Shown here piece by piece: positions 52,301 through 64,000 of a DNA stretch of 64,000 bases. Position numbers and translations under genes: made by a program. Each line of letters begins with the position of its first letter. The first letter of the stretch is position 1. The DNA is from Hymenolepis diminuta (taxonomy: Eukaryota > Platyhelminthes > Cestoda > Cyclophyllidea > Hymenolepididae): assembly GCA_900708905.1 (NCBI GenBank), contig CAADRB010000044.1:912463-976462 (forward strand), written 5' to 3'. The notes beneath the pieces were generated by a model that searched no databases, had not been told where the DNA came from, and saw only the letters and a list, made by a program, of their open reading frames with translations.

Positions 52301-55300
52301 AACAAGCAATTTACGTCAGTGGTAAATTAGTCACCGTGCAAGTCTGTCATGTTAGATGTTACGGATTCGATTTCCACTAGCAGACACCCAATGAGCAGAA
52401 CGACCAACCGCACTCGTTAAGTCTGATTAGTGTAGAGGGTGAAAAATTTGAGTTTCATCAGAGATACTCCTTGATGCCACTCTCTACCCAAATTAAGCGT
52501 TGAACAACGCTTTCCTAAATGGGCCTGTGAATTATTATTCAAAGTTGATCATTGCACCGTATTTTTGCACCTGCAACACATCGTGTTTCAAAATAATGCT
52601 AACACTGGTGACTCCACCCAAATATTTATGAACCGAAATGTCGGTTAACTCTATTTTGTCTGGACGCCTGCAGTGTAAATTCATCTATCCAAGTAAAATT
52701 TTTGTTTCAATATTTCCTACTTTAAAATCAACGTCATTACTTGAATTATAACTAGAGGGAAGAATTAAATTAGCATTTTAAGCATTTACCTGCATTCTCT
52801 ATGAAAATAAAGCCAATTTATCAATTTAAAAACTGATAAACACATTGAAAACACACCTTCAGCGTCCTTAGCACGCTCTCGTTTGAAAAGATATCGCCTC
52901 ACTAGTCGTTGCATAATGTCAGCATAAGAGGTTTCTTGCACGTCCAGATCACGGTTTTTGCAGACTTTTTCTCGCTTGGTCTGAAAGAAACGTTAACAAA
53001 GTTACGTTAGATCGCTACAGTCGAAGGGGTTTTAGAAGAAATCACACGTAGTGCTAATACAAATTCAATTTCTAGCCAAGCCTTCACGGGACAAATGAAA
53101 CTTTATCTAATGAGATCCCAAATACCACTGTCAGTTGCTGATAACATGTAGATATTCGAAAAAATTGTATATGGAGTTTCATTAACATTACTTTCCGTAT
53201 CTTTAGGCCTTTGTAAGAGAGTGAGGTGAGATAACACAATTGTATAATTTACCCACCAACAGATCTGTGAAAAATAAGGAACGGTTGAATATTAAATTCG
53301 GGGAATAGCGGACAATCTAACAAATTCAAAGTTTAAATTTCGACAGGCATTTCAATTCCCCAACTAATCTTCCTCTTTTTAATAGCTTATTTACTCTTTA
53401 TTTAATCTATGTTGCCGCTCCATGACAATAGTTCTCAACTGATTTTCTGTGTTCAGGGTTATAAAAATACATAAATATGCTAAAGTTATAACCGAGTCAT
53501 ATTAAAATTACCTACTATTCTTATATTGTCAATATAATTGTTGAATATTCGGCATATAAAAACATTAAAGACCATAAATACTTCTTCATTACTATTAGTT
53601 TAGGAGACTTTCATATTTTTAGATGCCTTAAATCGTATGGAAAATGAAAGTAGTTAGGCCTTTGGATATAAAAATTTAATTACTGGCAGATCAAGCTATT
53701 GTGGAGACGCATCTTTGGCCAATTCTGGGGGGATTAGATGAATTGCTAATAGGACGAGATAAATCATTCTCACTAATATATGGGTGTGCAGAATTTTTAA
53801 TCTGCAGCTGACTCATCAAAGCTGATAAGAGCATGACGGAAGCAGGTAGTGCTCAAGGTAGGTTCTTAGGAGATTTGCTGTCATCACCAATACTCCTATC
53901 TTATTGCCCAATGTGTTTTTAATCTGTTTCCGTTCCCCTAATTCTAAACAATTTTGTTAATTGTAAATAAATGGCTAGTTATCGGAATTCTGCATCCTCG
54001 ATCACCTCTATCATCAATTATCAATGTCGTCTTCCTCCTATTAACCCTGGGCCTGGTCGAGTAACTATAACTAAGGCGTTCACTGAGGGTAGCAGTCAAA
54101 AAAGATAAATGATTTTATATCTTAAAAATGTGGGCTGCCATTGCCCAGCTAATGGCTACCACCAATTAATGCGTGAGCTAAGCAACACCCTTCTGATGAG
54201 GAGGCAGATTAACTTAAATCTCCTAAGTAAGCATTGATATTCATCCCGTAACAGTCTAGGCGGAATTAATTAATTATTTGTTAGGAATATAGAAGAAGGG
54301 CATTTTGAAATCTAGGTCCCAGTTAGGTGATCACCATAATCCCTTTTTGAATATTGAATAAGGTGGACTGACGACATTTAATAAGTTATTCTTTTTTACT
54401 ACCAGTTGAAGAAACGCAAAGGTGTGGGCGGATGATGCTGAGCCAATTCCATTTTTTCATTCCGCTTGTATTTGTATTTATTGAGTTGAGTAGAATTTGC
54501 CAATTAGCATGAATTTGTTGGATGAGAACCAACAACAACTTTGTAAAGTAAAAGAAAGTCGAATGATTAAATTTTTAGCTTTGTTCGGGGAGCGAATAAT
54601 AACTGAAATTCTGAAATGTCTGGATTTAAAATCTAACGATTTCAGGAAATAGGTAATAAACGATTTGTCAAAAATACTGGTCTTATTTTGAGTTTGCAAA
54701 CACTTTGCCTGCTGAAATATTGCTCTTTTTTCTTTAACACTTCGTTACTAATTGCCAGTTATCATGATTGCTGACGCATTCTGGGTAAACAGAATGAAAA
54801 GAATAAAAGACGTTCTGCGTCTAATGACCGATTCTCAGGAAGTTTATGAACCAAAACAATAATTTTCTCAGGAATTCTAAGAGTGATAATCCACTGGAGG
54901 GATGACCTACCTGTGGAGACTCATACCGACAGAGAGTTTTATATTTGAGTTCAAAGGAATATGATTAGGAAAAGGAAGTATTCCAAATTGTTATAATTTC
55001 CGAAGAGCAAAGATCACATTTAATCAATCTATGAGTAATACAGTGTGAGTCTATATACACGATTATTTATATGCTTTATTCAATGAAAAGGTCAAATATG
55101 GGGACCAGAAGTTCAATCGAAGCTTCTGGAGGTACTTAATCAAAAATGTCTTATTAATGCTAGTTTTTTTCTGCATTTACTTGCAATTCCATAATCATGC
55201 ATTTTACAAAGCAATTATAATTTTTAGCTGTTAGAAGAAAGCGTACAAACATTATTAAACAAACTTGAAATATTGAGTCATCGTGCCCATTCCATCTTTA

Positions 55301-58300
55301 AAAATCCATCTATGATTTCTTGGAATAATTTCCAAATGCGAGGAAGTAAAATGTTCTTCAGTACACCTTTTGATAATAGGAAAGCCATTAAAAACATCTT
55401 TAATCCAGAAACTTCCTCAAAAAATCAATTTAGGCGAACATTCGACAAAACCAAAAATGAAGATCTATCATTGCTGCTACTTTCTAGCAGGACACTAAAA
55501 CTGTCAGACTATATGTGAAACTCAAATGAACCTCAAGAACCAATATCCAGTGGTACAAATGTTAAATTTAGTCCATTTGAAGAGAGTCCATATCAAATAC
55601 GACTTGGATAATGGGTGCATTAATTTGTATGCAGTATCCACTGGGCGTCGGAGCTAAATAAATCTAGGAACTTCCGTCTTGAAGGTGAAATTTCTACATA
55701 AATCAGGTGCGGTTAGAATTTCTTTATCTTTAAAACTACTTTAGAGTTATTGATATTTTTGGTTAAAGCTAAGCTTCCAAGGCAGTCGGATGACTTCCTA
55801 ATTCCTCTGTTTAGCTCCATTTGATTGCGAAGAAATTCTACATCGAATTAATCAAGTTGAGGTGGAGCAGTTATACCACCCTGTCTTTTGAGCTCCAAAG
55901 CCATTACCATTAAAATTTGGCAGAATTTCTTATAATCCCTAAAGAAAGTTCTAATTAAATTTAGTTATTGGAGGTATTTAGTCTGCTCTAGTAATAGAGC
56001 ACGAGAAAAAAGGATCTAAATGACAATTATACTAATTTTGATTCCCTCGAGGTCTAAAATCCAGTATATTAATTATATGTGAGAAGGCGCTATGATCACC
56101 AACAGCGTCGTTCCCTTTGGGAGACAGATAAACGAAATTCTAATTAAGTTTGAGGATTTCGCCCGTACAGTATAAAATACTAATATCATGGAATGAGCGA
56201 CAAGGGGAACTATGATTTTGGACGTTCAAAGAGGTCCATGAAATAAAACTGATTTAATAAACGTTTCAGATCAACTAGTTCATCAGAGGAAAGAAATCGT
56301 AGTCAGTTAATCTGCGAGTATGCAGTCCTAATTGTCTGAAGTTACCTAACTCAGACGGCGCTATAAGACAGCGTTGGCATCACTAAAGGTATCTTCATGT
56401 CATTTTACCCTTGTGCTTCCAACCGTTCCCAGAAGTTAATCATAATCCTCAAGTTTAATGTAAACTTTTTCTTTGTTTACGGAAGACGAAATGGTCAGAC
56501 TCATCTTCCTTGGCCACTCCTGTCAGCAGTCATCGATATCATCTTCCGTTTTTAACTTTGAATCTGGATTGATTGGTAGAATAAGGATGATTATTGGTTT
56601 ATCGGCCATTCCACAAATCTCACTAAGGTATGGCCCAACAATCCTAATAGTTTGAATGAATAATCGTACTGGAAGCCAACTCTTCAAGAACAAGTGTTTA
56701 AATCATTATATATTACGTAGTGAGACGTTTTATAAATCAGTTCAAATTCTTCTGAAGGTATGGATATGAAACTACATACATTTAAAGTCATGTAAGCTGC
56801 TTATTATTATGTAAGATCAATATGTCTTCTCAACATTTAGAGGAAAATAGACGACTTGAAGTGGCAAGACAGATCATCATTAGATAAAATTTGTTTAGTA
56901 ATCCGTCTGGCAAACCATGAACTTTGAAATCCACAAATTAAATGAAGTAAGATAAAATATCTAAATCTCTGCAAAAAGCTAACGGAAATCCCTATTTGTA
57001 AATGGAACTATACTTACAGTAACTAAATTCTAGGAATGTCTGCCAAATTAAAGCAGTCGTCAACTTGGTGACAGTCACCTAGTCTTTAAGAACCAACAGG
57101 ACAGACAAGAGTCAATTATGGTCTATTCAACAGTAAAGATCTCTGTCCCTATTATGACGTAGACTAGACGGACAACGCGATATCGTCTCGGTGTTTTTGC
57201 GGATATCTGTACTTCACTTCCAAGATGAGTAAATATTGCTAGCTGGTCAGGACGGGAATGGTAGCGTTTTGTTAAAAACCGATGCATGAAATATGGCAGT
57301 AAAATATTTGAATACACAGGCAAAGCTGAGTTTCAACATCTCGTTTTTATTCAACTATAGGGAATCTCATTAATTAAAAAAGTTGGACAGATATCTACTG
57401 CTAAAAAGTTACTTGCATTTAAAGCGAGAAGTCATTCAAGCAGAAAATAGGCAACCGGAACGTACTTTCGTAACTAATTTTAGATTGTTTTGAGCTTTCA
57501 ATCATTAATAGAAAGCAGATTTTTTGTCGAAGACAAAGGGTGTGAATTGTTGTAGACAATAGACTTATAACTTCAAAAAAGGAAAGCAGAAACGCGAGAT
57601 GAATTTTTTCTGATTTGACAAAATCTGAACGACAATAATTGACTATTTAATAGTTCAGGAAGCCTTTAAAGAATACATAGCACAAATATGACTAGCCACT
57701 GGCACTCGATATTAAAACAACTGGTGGTTTTCAACTGCCATCTTAATAATAACCAAAAGTCCACTTTTCAAAATATTCATTCAATTTAAAATTTTTCTGA
57801 AAGAAAAATTGAAATGTTTATCGTCGTGATGGTGCGTCGTCGTATTAACTGAATATTTTACAATCGAACCTAGGGGAAGATGGATTGGGATCAATACCTG
57901 ATGTGACCTCAAGTCCCCCTGAAGGGCTATCATGTAACCTCAGTATGTTTTGTTACACTGAAATATTAAGCTATTTATGTGAACCTTAAAATGACCGCTG
58001 CTTTAAACCCTTCCAACTGCTTATTTAATCTTTTTTCGCGTCATATGCGCAACCTCCAATTTGTGTCATCAAACACCGACATTTCAATCCTCCTTGGATA
58101 TCGCTTTCTCCACTTCAACAAATCTGCCAATAAACTTACTTGTTACAGCTACCTTTCCTCCCTATCCTGTTCTTAAAGTAAAGATTGGTAGAAATTAGAA
58201 TAGTATAGTCTACAGAGTAGCTAGGGACCGGAATCAAATATCCCGGTGCTTGTCTATTTTAAAAAAATGTTAACTTTGTGTGGGATAATTCCAGAGATTT

Positions 58301-61180
58301 AATGAAAATACCGCATGTCACATCTGAATAATGCAACTATACGTATTTTTAATAGTTTTTAATTTAATGCGATAAAGAGTTTTTCAATACACTTTTCTTT
58401 ATCTCGCAAGCATTTATTTTGGACTAATTATAACACTGAATGTTGGAGGAGGTGAAATTCATAAACCAGACTAGTTTGCATTAATTTTCGGTCAGATTAA
58501 ATCGACCCACACTTTGTACGAAGGGGAAACTCTATTCATATGCAGTGGCGATGCAGCAGTTAATGTGATCATCTACGAATTTAGAAGTCAGGGCGCACAT
58601 CATCTGGCATTTATCGGTGAAACCCAGTGAGGGAAAGGACTAACCCCACTAATTAAGTCTAACTAATAAAAGAGGGTGACAGAATTTCTCTTCGAGAAGA
58701 CTCCATGATGCCACCCGTCCTTCTAATGAGTATGAAATCCATTTTCCTTTTCAAATTCTATCATTGCATGGAACTCCAAACGGTCAGTTTTATCAAAAAA
58801 TTTTACAAACCCGCCCATCCATTGTGCTCATCGTTTCAATGCAGAAACAATATGTAATTTATCGATCCTGTTCAAAACTGATGTTTAACACTATGATTTG
58901 TCTATAGTCTTTGGATTTTGCTAAAGACACGTTTGCCCACTGGCTAAGAGCTTGGTACTTTTTGCATATGGTGTACATCAAGAAGTAGTCAGGCATTTCA
59001 ACTCCTTTCATTTGCATTAATTCCCCGGTCTAATTGATTATGTTCAAGTAAAAGCCTTCTTCATAACATCAACTTATAAAGTGGTGATACGTTTTCAATT
59101 GTTTTTTTAATCTTACTATTGGAGTTAAATTGAATTTCTGATTCTTTCCTATGGCATATATTCTAAAAAATATTTCATTTTGATCTCTAAATATGTACTC
59201 TATATTTCGATAATGACTAAACTGCTTTGACAGAACAATTATCTTGTCCACGCAGTATCAACAGCTTTCCAAACTTGAGTTCGGTCACACAACAAACAAG
59301 TAAAATTTTTTGCCCAAATCACTGCCTGAAACCCTCACTCACCTTGATAAAATGCGTACTTCTTGCATAACCTGCTACAACATCAGCTTCATGCTTGAAA
59401 AATTGCTTGAGATTTTTGAGCCCTCGAGTCAGGGTATTTGCCGTTGGAACAATGTTCAGTGGAGCTGGAAGAGTAGAACCGTTGTCGATGTAGTTGAGCC
59501 AAAGTTTAGTTCGAGCAAATTTCCACTCTACATCACAATCTTCCTACAAATTTGCAAATGACATCGCATTAGTCATCAATAAGGTGTCTATGCTTGATCA
59601 GTTCAAATCTGCACACTGGAGTAAAACAAAATCTCCTATATCTCACTCAATGATATCTCAGTTTTTTAAGATATCGAACGCCAACAATCACAACTCAAGG
59701 CCACGGTATATATGTTTGTTTCGTGTTAGACAAAACTCATTCTGTAGGTGGTCTCCATGTCTTATTTATGATAAGAGGTAAGTGGGTTTGTTTCACCTTT
59801 GTCATAGTGACAGTTATTCTGAGCAGAGACGTTATCAATTTTATGATGGTTTGGCCTTCAGTTGGTAATCTCATGAGAAATTTCAGCACAATAAATAGCC
59901 CGTGGGTAAGTACTTAAATTATCCTGCGAATATAGAACTTCGGCTTTCTTTCAGTTTAAAATCACTAGGTCTGATTAATATATAGCCAATAGATTTGAAC
60001 AGTCATGCTCTTCACAGAATGTTTGCTCAGACTTTACAGATCTGTGCGTTAACGTCTACGTCGCCGGATTACGGCAAAATGAGAACTATACTTTTACCTA
60101 AATTTAAAAAACGTATATCCATTAGGCAGTCTTCATCGATCATTATGACTACGTGTAAATCAAGTTTTAGTCTTCATTTTGATCTCGATAAAGCAGTGCA
60201 TTGAAGGAAGATAATTAATCTTAACGGAAATCGCGTCAAATTACCTCTTTCTCATGGGCAAGCAAATTAAATTGGATTCACCTTAGCCAGCAAAGAACGA
60301 GGTAACTTTAAAATCACTATAAATAGAACAAATCAACCTTGAGTTCTGTAAATTCACGCTTCGCAAGAATTCAATTCTTCAAGGCAAAAAAGGGAATTCT
60401 GAATATTTGATGGCATCAAAAGAAACAATCTATATTATTAAAATCATAAAAAATTATGAATAATGGCTGCTGACTTACCCTAAATCTTCTTTGGAGGCAT
60501 CAGATACCAAGGCAAATTTGAAAGAAAGCTTATAAAAATCATGGTTTGGGCAAATCAGTCAAGATGCTAAGGTAATCTTTGTTATCACGGATTAAATAGC
60601 ACTACTGAATCCCGGCTCTAAAAGCATAAAACCCAGGAGCAGACATTGATTCGTAAAGCTGCCAATTATAAGCGAATGTTCATGGAAAAGACCTTTATGC
60701 TTTAACAATATCTAGGGGATCACAGCTCTCCATGTGCAACAATTAACAAGAACTTTCAGTCTTGTAAAGGATAAGGGCGGTTAAAACTCCGCTTGTCATC
60801 TTCAGTGTAGACGTTAAGTTCGATTCAGGTTTCTTCAGATGATCATTTAAAAATATCAAAAACATATACTTTCTCGCATCATTTGGTTACTTTCAAATAT
60901 ATTTAAATTAAATTTATTTTCGCAGTTATGTCGTACTTAGTCGGACATATATAGAAATCAAGATCTACTGTAAAGAGAATGGCCGATTCGTTGATAGAAA
61001 GTACGTATCTTACCTGAATGATTTCGAACGAGTGACTCATCATCGCTATTAGCATGTTGACTAAAACAATAATAATAATCCCGTGGTAGAGGGCGAAGAG
61101 AATCATTCCGACAGTGTCAACAACAACTGTATTAACGTCTAGGTCAATCATTCCATCGGAGTATTTGTGATCCACGCCGC
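37312..61180 (-). CDS. TRPC: TRPC-type cation channel, C-terminal half (partial)
   Basis: TRPC channels are plasma-membrane calcium-permeable cation channels acting downstream of phospholipase C. Exons in order (descending): 61180-61014, 59543-59343, 52980-52857, 50620-50531, 46403-46144, 38734-38597, 37509-37312. Phases agree, and the seven exons give 391 codons before the TAG. The first visible exon holds the end of the pore and S6 ([18 protein letters not shown]). The second starts with the TRP-domain segment [19 protein letters not shown] and [16 protein letters not shown], the TRPC signature. The third has [18 protein letters not shown], the basic calmodulin/IP3-receptor-binding-like helix. 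Later exons hold a glycine-rich stretch (YGGGGGMDF), an S/R-rich segment, and a predicted coiled coil ([20 protein letters not shown]). The tail is arginine-rich and ends SSPTFE with no clear PDZ ligand. The first codon of the first exon is split (xGC), so upstream exons must exist. Ankyrin repeats and S1-S5 are not in view. Introns run from 1.1 to 7.4 kb. Confidence 0.9.
47060..47190 (+). repeat. Dispersed repeat fragment (family 3)
   Basis: CGACTCGTCGAAATTGATGTGAACATGACAGGCGCAGGTATTACTCAAGG resembles ACTCATCAAAGCTGATAAGAGCATGACGGAAGCAGGTAGTGCTCAAGG in the 53715-53890 copy. Only this part is recognisable. It lies in a TRPC intron. Confidence 0.35.
52310..52500 (+). repeat. tRNA-derived SINE-like element
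   Basis: The head contains GTGGTAAATTAGTCACCGTG (A-box-like, degraded) and a clear B box, GGATTCGATTTCC, at 52363-52375. The body reads AGACACCCAATGAGCAGAACGACCAACCGCACTCGTTAAGTCTGATTAG, then AGAGGGTGAAAA and ACTCCTTGATGCCAC. It is colinear with copies at 28010 (-), 58545 (+) and 22567 (+). It lies in a TRPC intron, antisense to that gene. Confidence 0.6.
53715..53890 (+). repeat. Dispersed repeat of unknown class (family 3), longest copy
   Basis: This is the best-preserved of the three related blocks (36195, 47060, 53715): GCTAATAGGACGAGATAAATCATTC, ATATATGGGTGTGCAG, and AAGAGCATGACGGAAGCAGGTAGTGCTCAAGG. It carries no recognised motif. Confidence 0.4.
54509..55611 (+). other. Coding-like plus-strand patch nested in a TRPC intron
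   Basis: Several plus-strand open fragments occur in order. 54509-54652 begins [12 protein letters not shown]. 54764-54862 begins [12 protein letters not shown]. 55228-55518 follows a TTTTTAG acceptor and begins [16 protein letters not shown]. After its TGA the same frame continues open to TAA at 55609-55611 (ending [14 protein letters not shown]), with an AATAAA about 45 nt later. A GTTTAT donor after 54850 would join the second and third pieces in phase 0. This could be a small nested gene, a decayed pseudogene with a premature TGA, or chance: open stretches of about 100 codons are expected a few times per window at this base composition. I do not recognise the protein. Confidence 0.25.
58545..58725 (+). 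repeat. tRNA-derived SINE-like element, degraded
   Basis: AGTGGCGATGCAGCAGT (A-box-like) and a weak B-box relic, GGTGAAACCC, precede a body reading CAGTGAGGGAAAGGACTAACCCCACTAATTAAGTCTAACTAATAAAAGAGGGTGACAG and ACTCCATGATGCCACC. This matches the 52310 copy, in the same orientation. Confidence 0.5.
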
Positions 61181-64000
61181 CTGAAATTAAAATGGTGGAT
61201 ATATTTTTGTACTGGAGGAGTAGGAATTAGTCAATCATAAGTTATGCAAAAAAGGCAGGTGTAATCTTTTGCCTTAATTAGTTTGCTTCAGGAAGCAGTC
61301 AGTTCCACTATCGTAGTCAGTGGAACAACTTGTGGAGACGTCTTTGAATCAATCAAAGATGAATTTTCCTATTTCCAAGCCTAGGTTGAAATTCTTCTAA
61401 ATAATACCGTAATTTAAGTCTAATTCGGCCTTTATAAAACATTTGGGTCCAATAATTCAAGGGTATAATATTTGTATTCGGTCTCAGGGGTTAACAGTGA
61501 GGACCGATCGACTCTCCTACTTATCGTGCGTGTAAACGAGTTGTACAAACTAGTACAATTCTTAATTCACATATGGCTTGGTCCAGTTTTCTGTTCATCA
61601 TATATCGCTCTGCATGATTCATCTTTGTCATTATACTCCAGATTACTAGCTTGTGAGTTTACCGTTCTCTTCTGAAGTGAGTAGCTGATCGCGATTTCTA
61701 CCGATTTTCCACCTGGTTTTAGTGAGGTTTATAGAGGTAAAAAACGGTAGAAGATTAGCTATTCCTAAGGGACAAACTTATTTTAACGAAAATATATACG
61801 ATCATTAACTTAAAGAATTATATTAGCAAGCTTTTCACAACACGTTTTGAAGCATTCCTAAATTTAAATGAGTTTTCTGCGTAAACTTTCCAGTCCCAGT
61901 AGGAGAAGTGTTCCCAGCACTTTGATAGATAGAAGGCATCCTGGGGTCACTACTACAAGAAACTCCATTTCTACGACCCCTCCTACTGACTCGAACTCGC
62001 TAGGGTGGTTAGTCATCCACACCACTGAATGTACACGGATGGAAATTGACCTAGTGATCTCAGATTTGGTATTCATATGCCGTCAGCGTTTGCAGTATAT
62101 GAAATTACTTTTACCATCAAATCTCTTCCTCATCGACCTTTGCTCTTGTGTCTAAAATCACTCTCATATATAGATTAATGATTTTAATACGTATCTGTCA
62201 TGCTATGACTCGAAGAATTCACTCGCACATCCCGGGTTTTATACATTCTGCACATATGATCTGCTCTCACGTTCTCTCCTTTCTGTGCGTGTTAGTCTTT
62301 GTTCCTTTTCCCCTCCTCTCACTTTTCTACTTATTCTTCAATACACTCTGGTCTCCTCTCAAGTAGCAATGTTATACAACGTTCGTTATACATATTCAGC
62401 CATAAATATTAAATTATGTTCTGAATTTTAGGTACTTCAATCATAACAACAAAAAGATCACCTCGCTTCTAAGCATAAGTGCCTTGGATCTCCCTTCAAG
62501 TAGCACCATTAATCCTTACTCTTTATATTTTGTATTTTTAGATAGATATCCTTAAGAGACATGAGAAAATCGTCTATCTCAATATTAAGGGATTCCGAAG
62601 GTCTACAAATATTTTATGAATTCCCATGCCTATATATCCCTCAAACTTTAGTAATTTAAAGTGGGATATCTCCCAGCAGCTTCACCATATTTCTATCAGC
62701 ACAAGAGACTTAAATCCTTGAAGCAGGGTTTAATCAAATTAAATTAACTAACACTCTAATAATAATAAATCCTTCTTTATACAAAAATTCCCAAGCAAAT
62801 AAATGAAACAAATTCGGATAGCTCTTTTTCAGAGAAAAGTGGAAAATACGCTCTAATATGCTTATATTTTCACAAAACGTTATTTTTAATCATTTTCATA
62901 AGAGAGTTAACAGTACGTTCCACCAAATACAACTCCATCTTATTACAGTTCTCATTTTAATTTCTACTGAAATAAGAGTAACTCCATCGGATGCATAACT
63001 GCATTAGAATATTCAAATCTTAAACACACTATCCACATTTTGGTGAGGCTGATCAAAAAGGTGTTTGAAATTTCACACAGTCGAGAAGAAAAAATACGGC
63101 TTGAAACGAATAAAGCCCCAAAGGGATTGGATTTTGGATCAGTTCTTACAGCATTCCCATAGAAAAAACGAAAATTGATCAAGAGGGTAACGATAACGAA
63201 ATCATTCTAACCTAATTTTATCCCAACATCTGTTCCATATATGTCATCTCCTGATATTTGAACAATGATTTAGAATATTTCCATTAAAAATTCCGAATAG
63301 GTAGGTGAACTATGTATCGTTTCAAAATAGTTTCGCTTTAGTACATAGTAAATTAACAGAGAAAAGCAATATCTCATGGGAGTCAGTCTTGGCAAAATTA
63401 ATAGCGATATATCAAAGAGGAACAATAATTGTTAACTACAATTATAAAAAAAGTCTATCCTCATACGTCGGTATTGTACACTGCTTTGATTCCCCTGTTA
63501 AGAACGATGCTTTAAAATTACCATAAGTTAATTATTAATTCTAATCTATTGTTCTTTAAATGCCTGCTAATAAGTAAGTGAAGGATGATTGAATTATCAC
63601 ATTATATAACCCAATAGGAATAAATTAATGTTGTAGAGTTATTTAACTATGCAATTGAATATTGCATTACTTTTTTAGATAAATTGAAAAAACGGTTAGT
63701 TAGAATTTCCGTTTTCACAATCTATTTAACAGACTCTGGAGAATGGGTGTATAATAATCAGTACGCCCTTCCGTAGAAAAAGAAGCTTTTTCTCGGACTT
63801 CTTATATCAAAGAACTTACACCATTAAGCCAAATTTCAATTATAACAATTATAAAGTTCAGAAAACGTTGAGAATCAAACCTCAAGCTGGTAATTTAGTT
63901 ATTATAACAACTTTCTAGACGGATATAGATGACTATTATTAGTTATAACTCGAAAGCAGTTGGACGATAATATTCAACAACTAGTCGTAGGGATAAAAAC
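61181..64000. other. Right end of window, presumed TRPC intron
   Basis: The preceding TRPC exon should lie on this side. I found no segment encoding the expected S5/pore sequence in either orientation. One weak candidate 39-nt micro-exon at 63222-63260 (minus) has compatible phase, but its protein does not look like a TRPC pore. The other open stretches (for example 61864-62155, overlapping on both strands) carry no recognisable motif. Confidence 0.4.

Noticed and set aside
61864..62155. Overlapping open frames on both strands near the right end
   Set aside because: Neither shows a TRP-channel motif, exon boundary phase or any known family signature.
63222..63260. 39-nt micro-exon upstream of the TRPC S6 exon
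   Set aside because: The phase fits, but the acceptor and donor are weak and the encoded GDDIYGTDVGIKL does not resemble a TRPC pore.
1..64000. CRISPR arrays, operons, or prokaryotic mobile elements
   Set aside because: No regularly spaced direct repeats and no prokaryotic gene organisation. All real genes are intron-containing animal genes.

Overview
The window is eukaryotic nuclear DNA: AT-rich, gene-sparse, with multi-exon protein genes and many decayed retroelements. Introns of only 31-41 nt sit near the 5' ends of two genes, and introns of 1-7 kb lie further 3'. This size gradient, together with the character of the gag-like remnant, suggests a flatworm (Platyhelminthes). A cestode is my best guess from gene density, but the sequence alone does not prove it. 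There is a 13-base N gap at 13228-13240.

Layout. (1) 1-3060: decayed LTR retrotransposon material (two direct LTR-like repeats around a broken gag/protease remnant) running into a second LTR-like family. (2) 4803-11011 (+): a complete 11-exon CCZ1 gene, 477 aa. (3) 11660-14958 (+): a two-exon SPRYD7 gene, 235 aa, with a splice acceptor 6 nt before its ATG. Its intron holds an antisense LINE reverse-transcriptase remnant. (4) 14959-19428: intergenic, with one LTR-like fragment. (5) 19429-31807 (-): a complete 13-exon HGS/Hrs (ESCRT-0) gene, 735 aa. Its introns hold LTR-like and SINE-like repeats, including a nearly identical inverted pair bracketing exons 10-12. (6) 31808-37311: intergenic. 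(7) 37312-61180 (-): the last seven exons of a TRPC-type cation channel (end of the pore/S6 to the stop, 391 codons). The N-terminal half is not found in the window. (8) 61181-64000: no exon I can defend.

Functional links. CCZ1 (with MON1, the RAB7 exchange factor) and HGS (ESCRT-0) both act in endosome maturation, but they lie in opposite orientation, separated by SPRYD7, so I infer no co-regulation. The exon models were assembled by hand. Each junction used for the three complete genes has GT-AG ends and preserves phase, and total lengths fit the vertebrate orthologues as I remember them.

I found no convincing new biological system. The points most worth checking are a tRNA-derived SINE-like family (four copies), LTR-like families ending in a shared primer-binding-site-like motif, the inverted repeat inside HGS, the intron-size gradient, a possible trans-splice acceptor for SPRYD7, and a coding-like plus-strand patch inside a TRPC intron.
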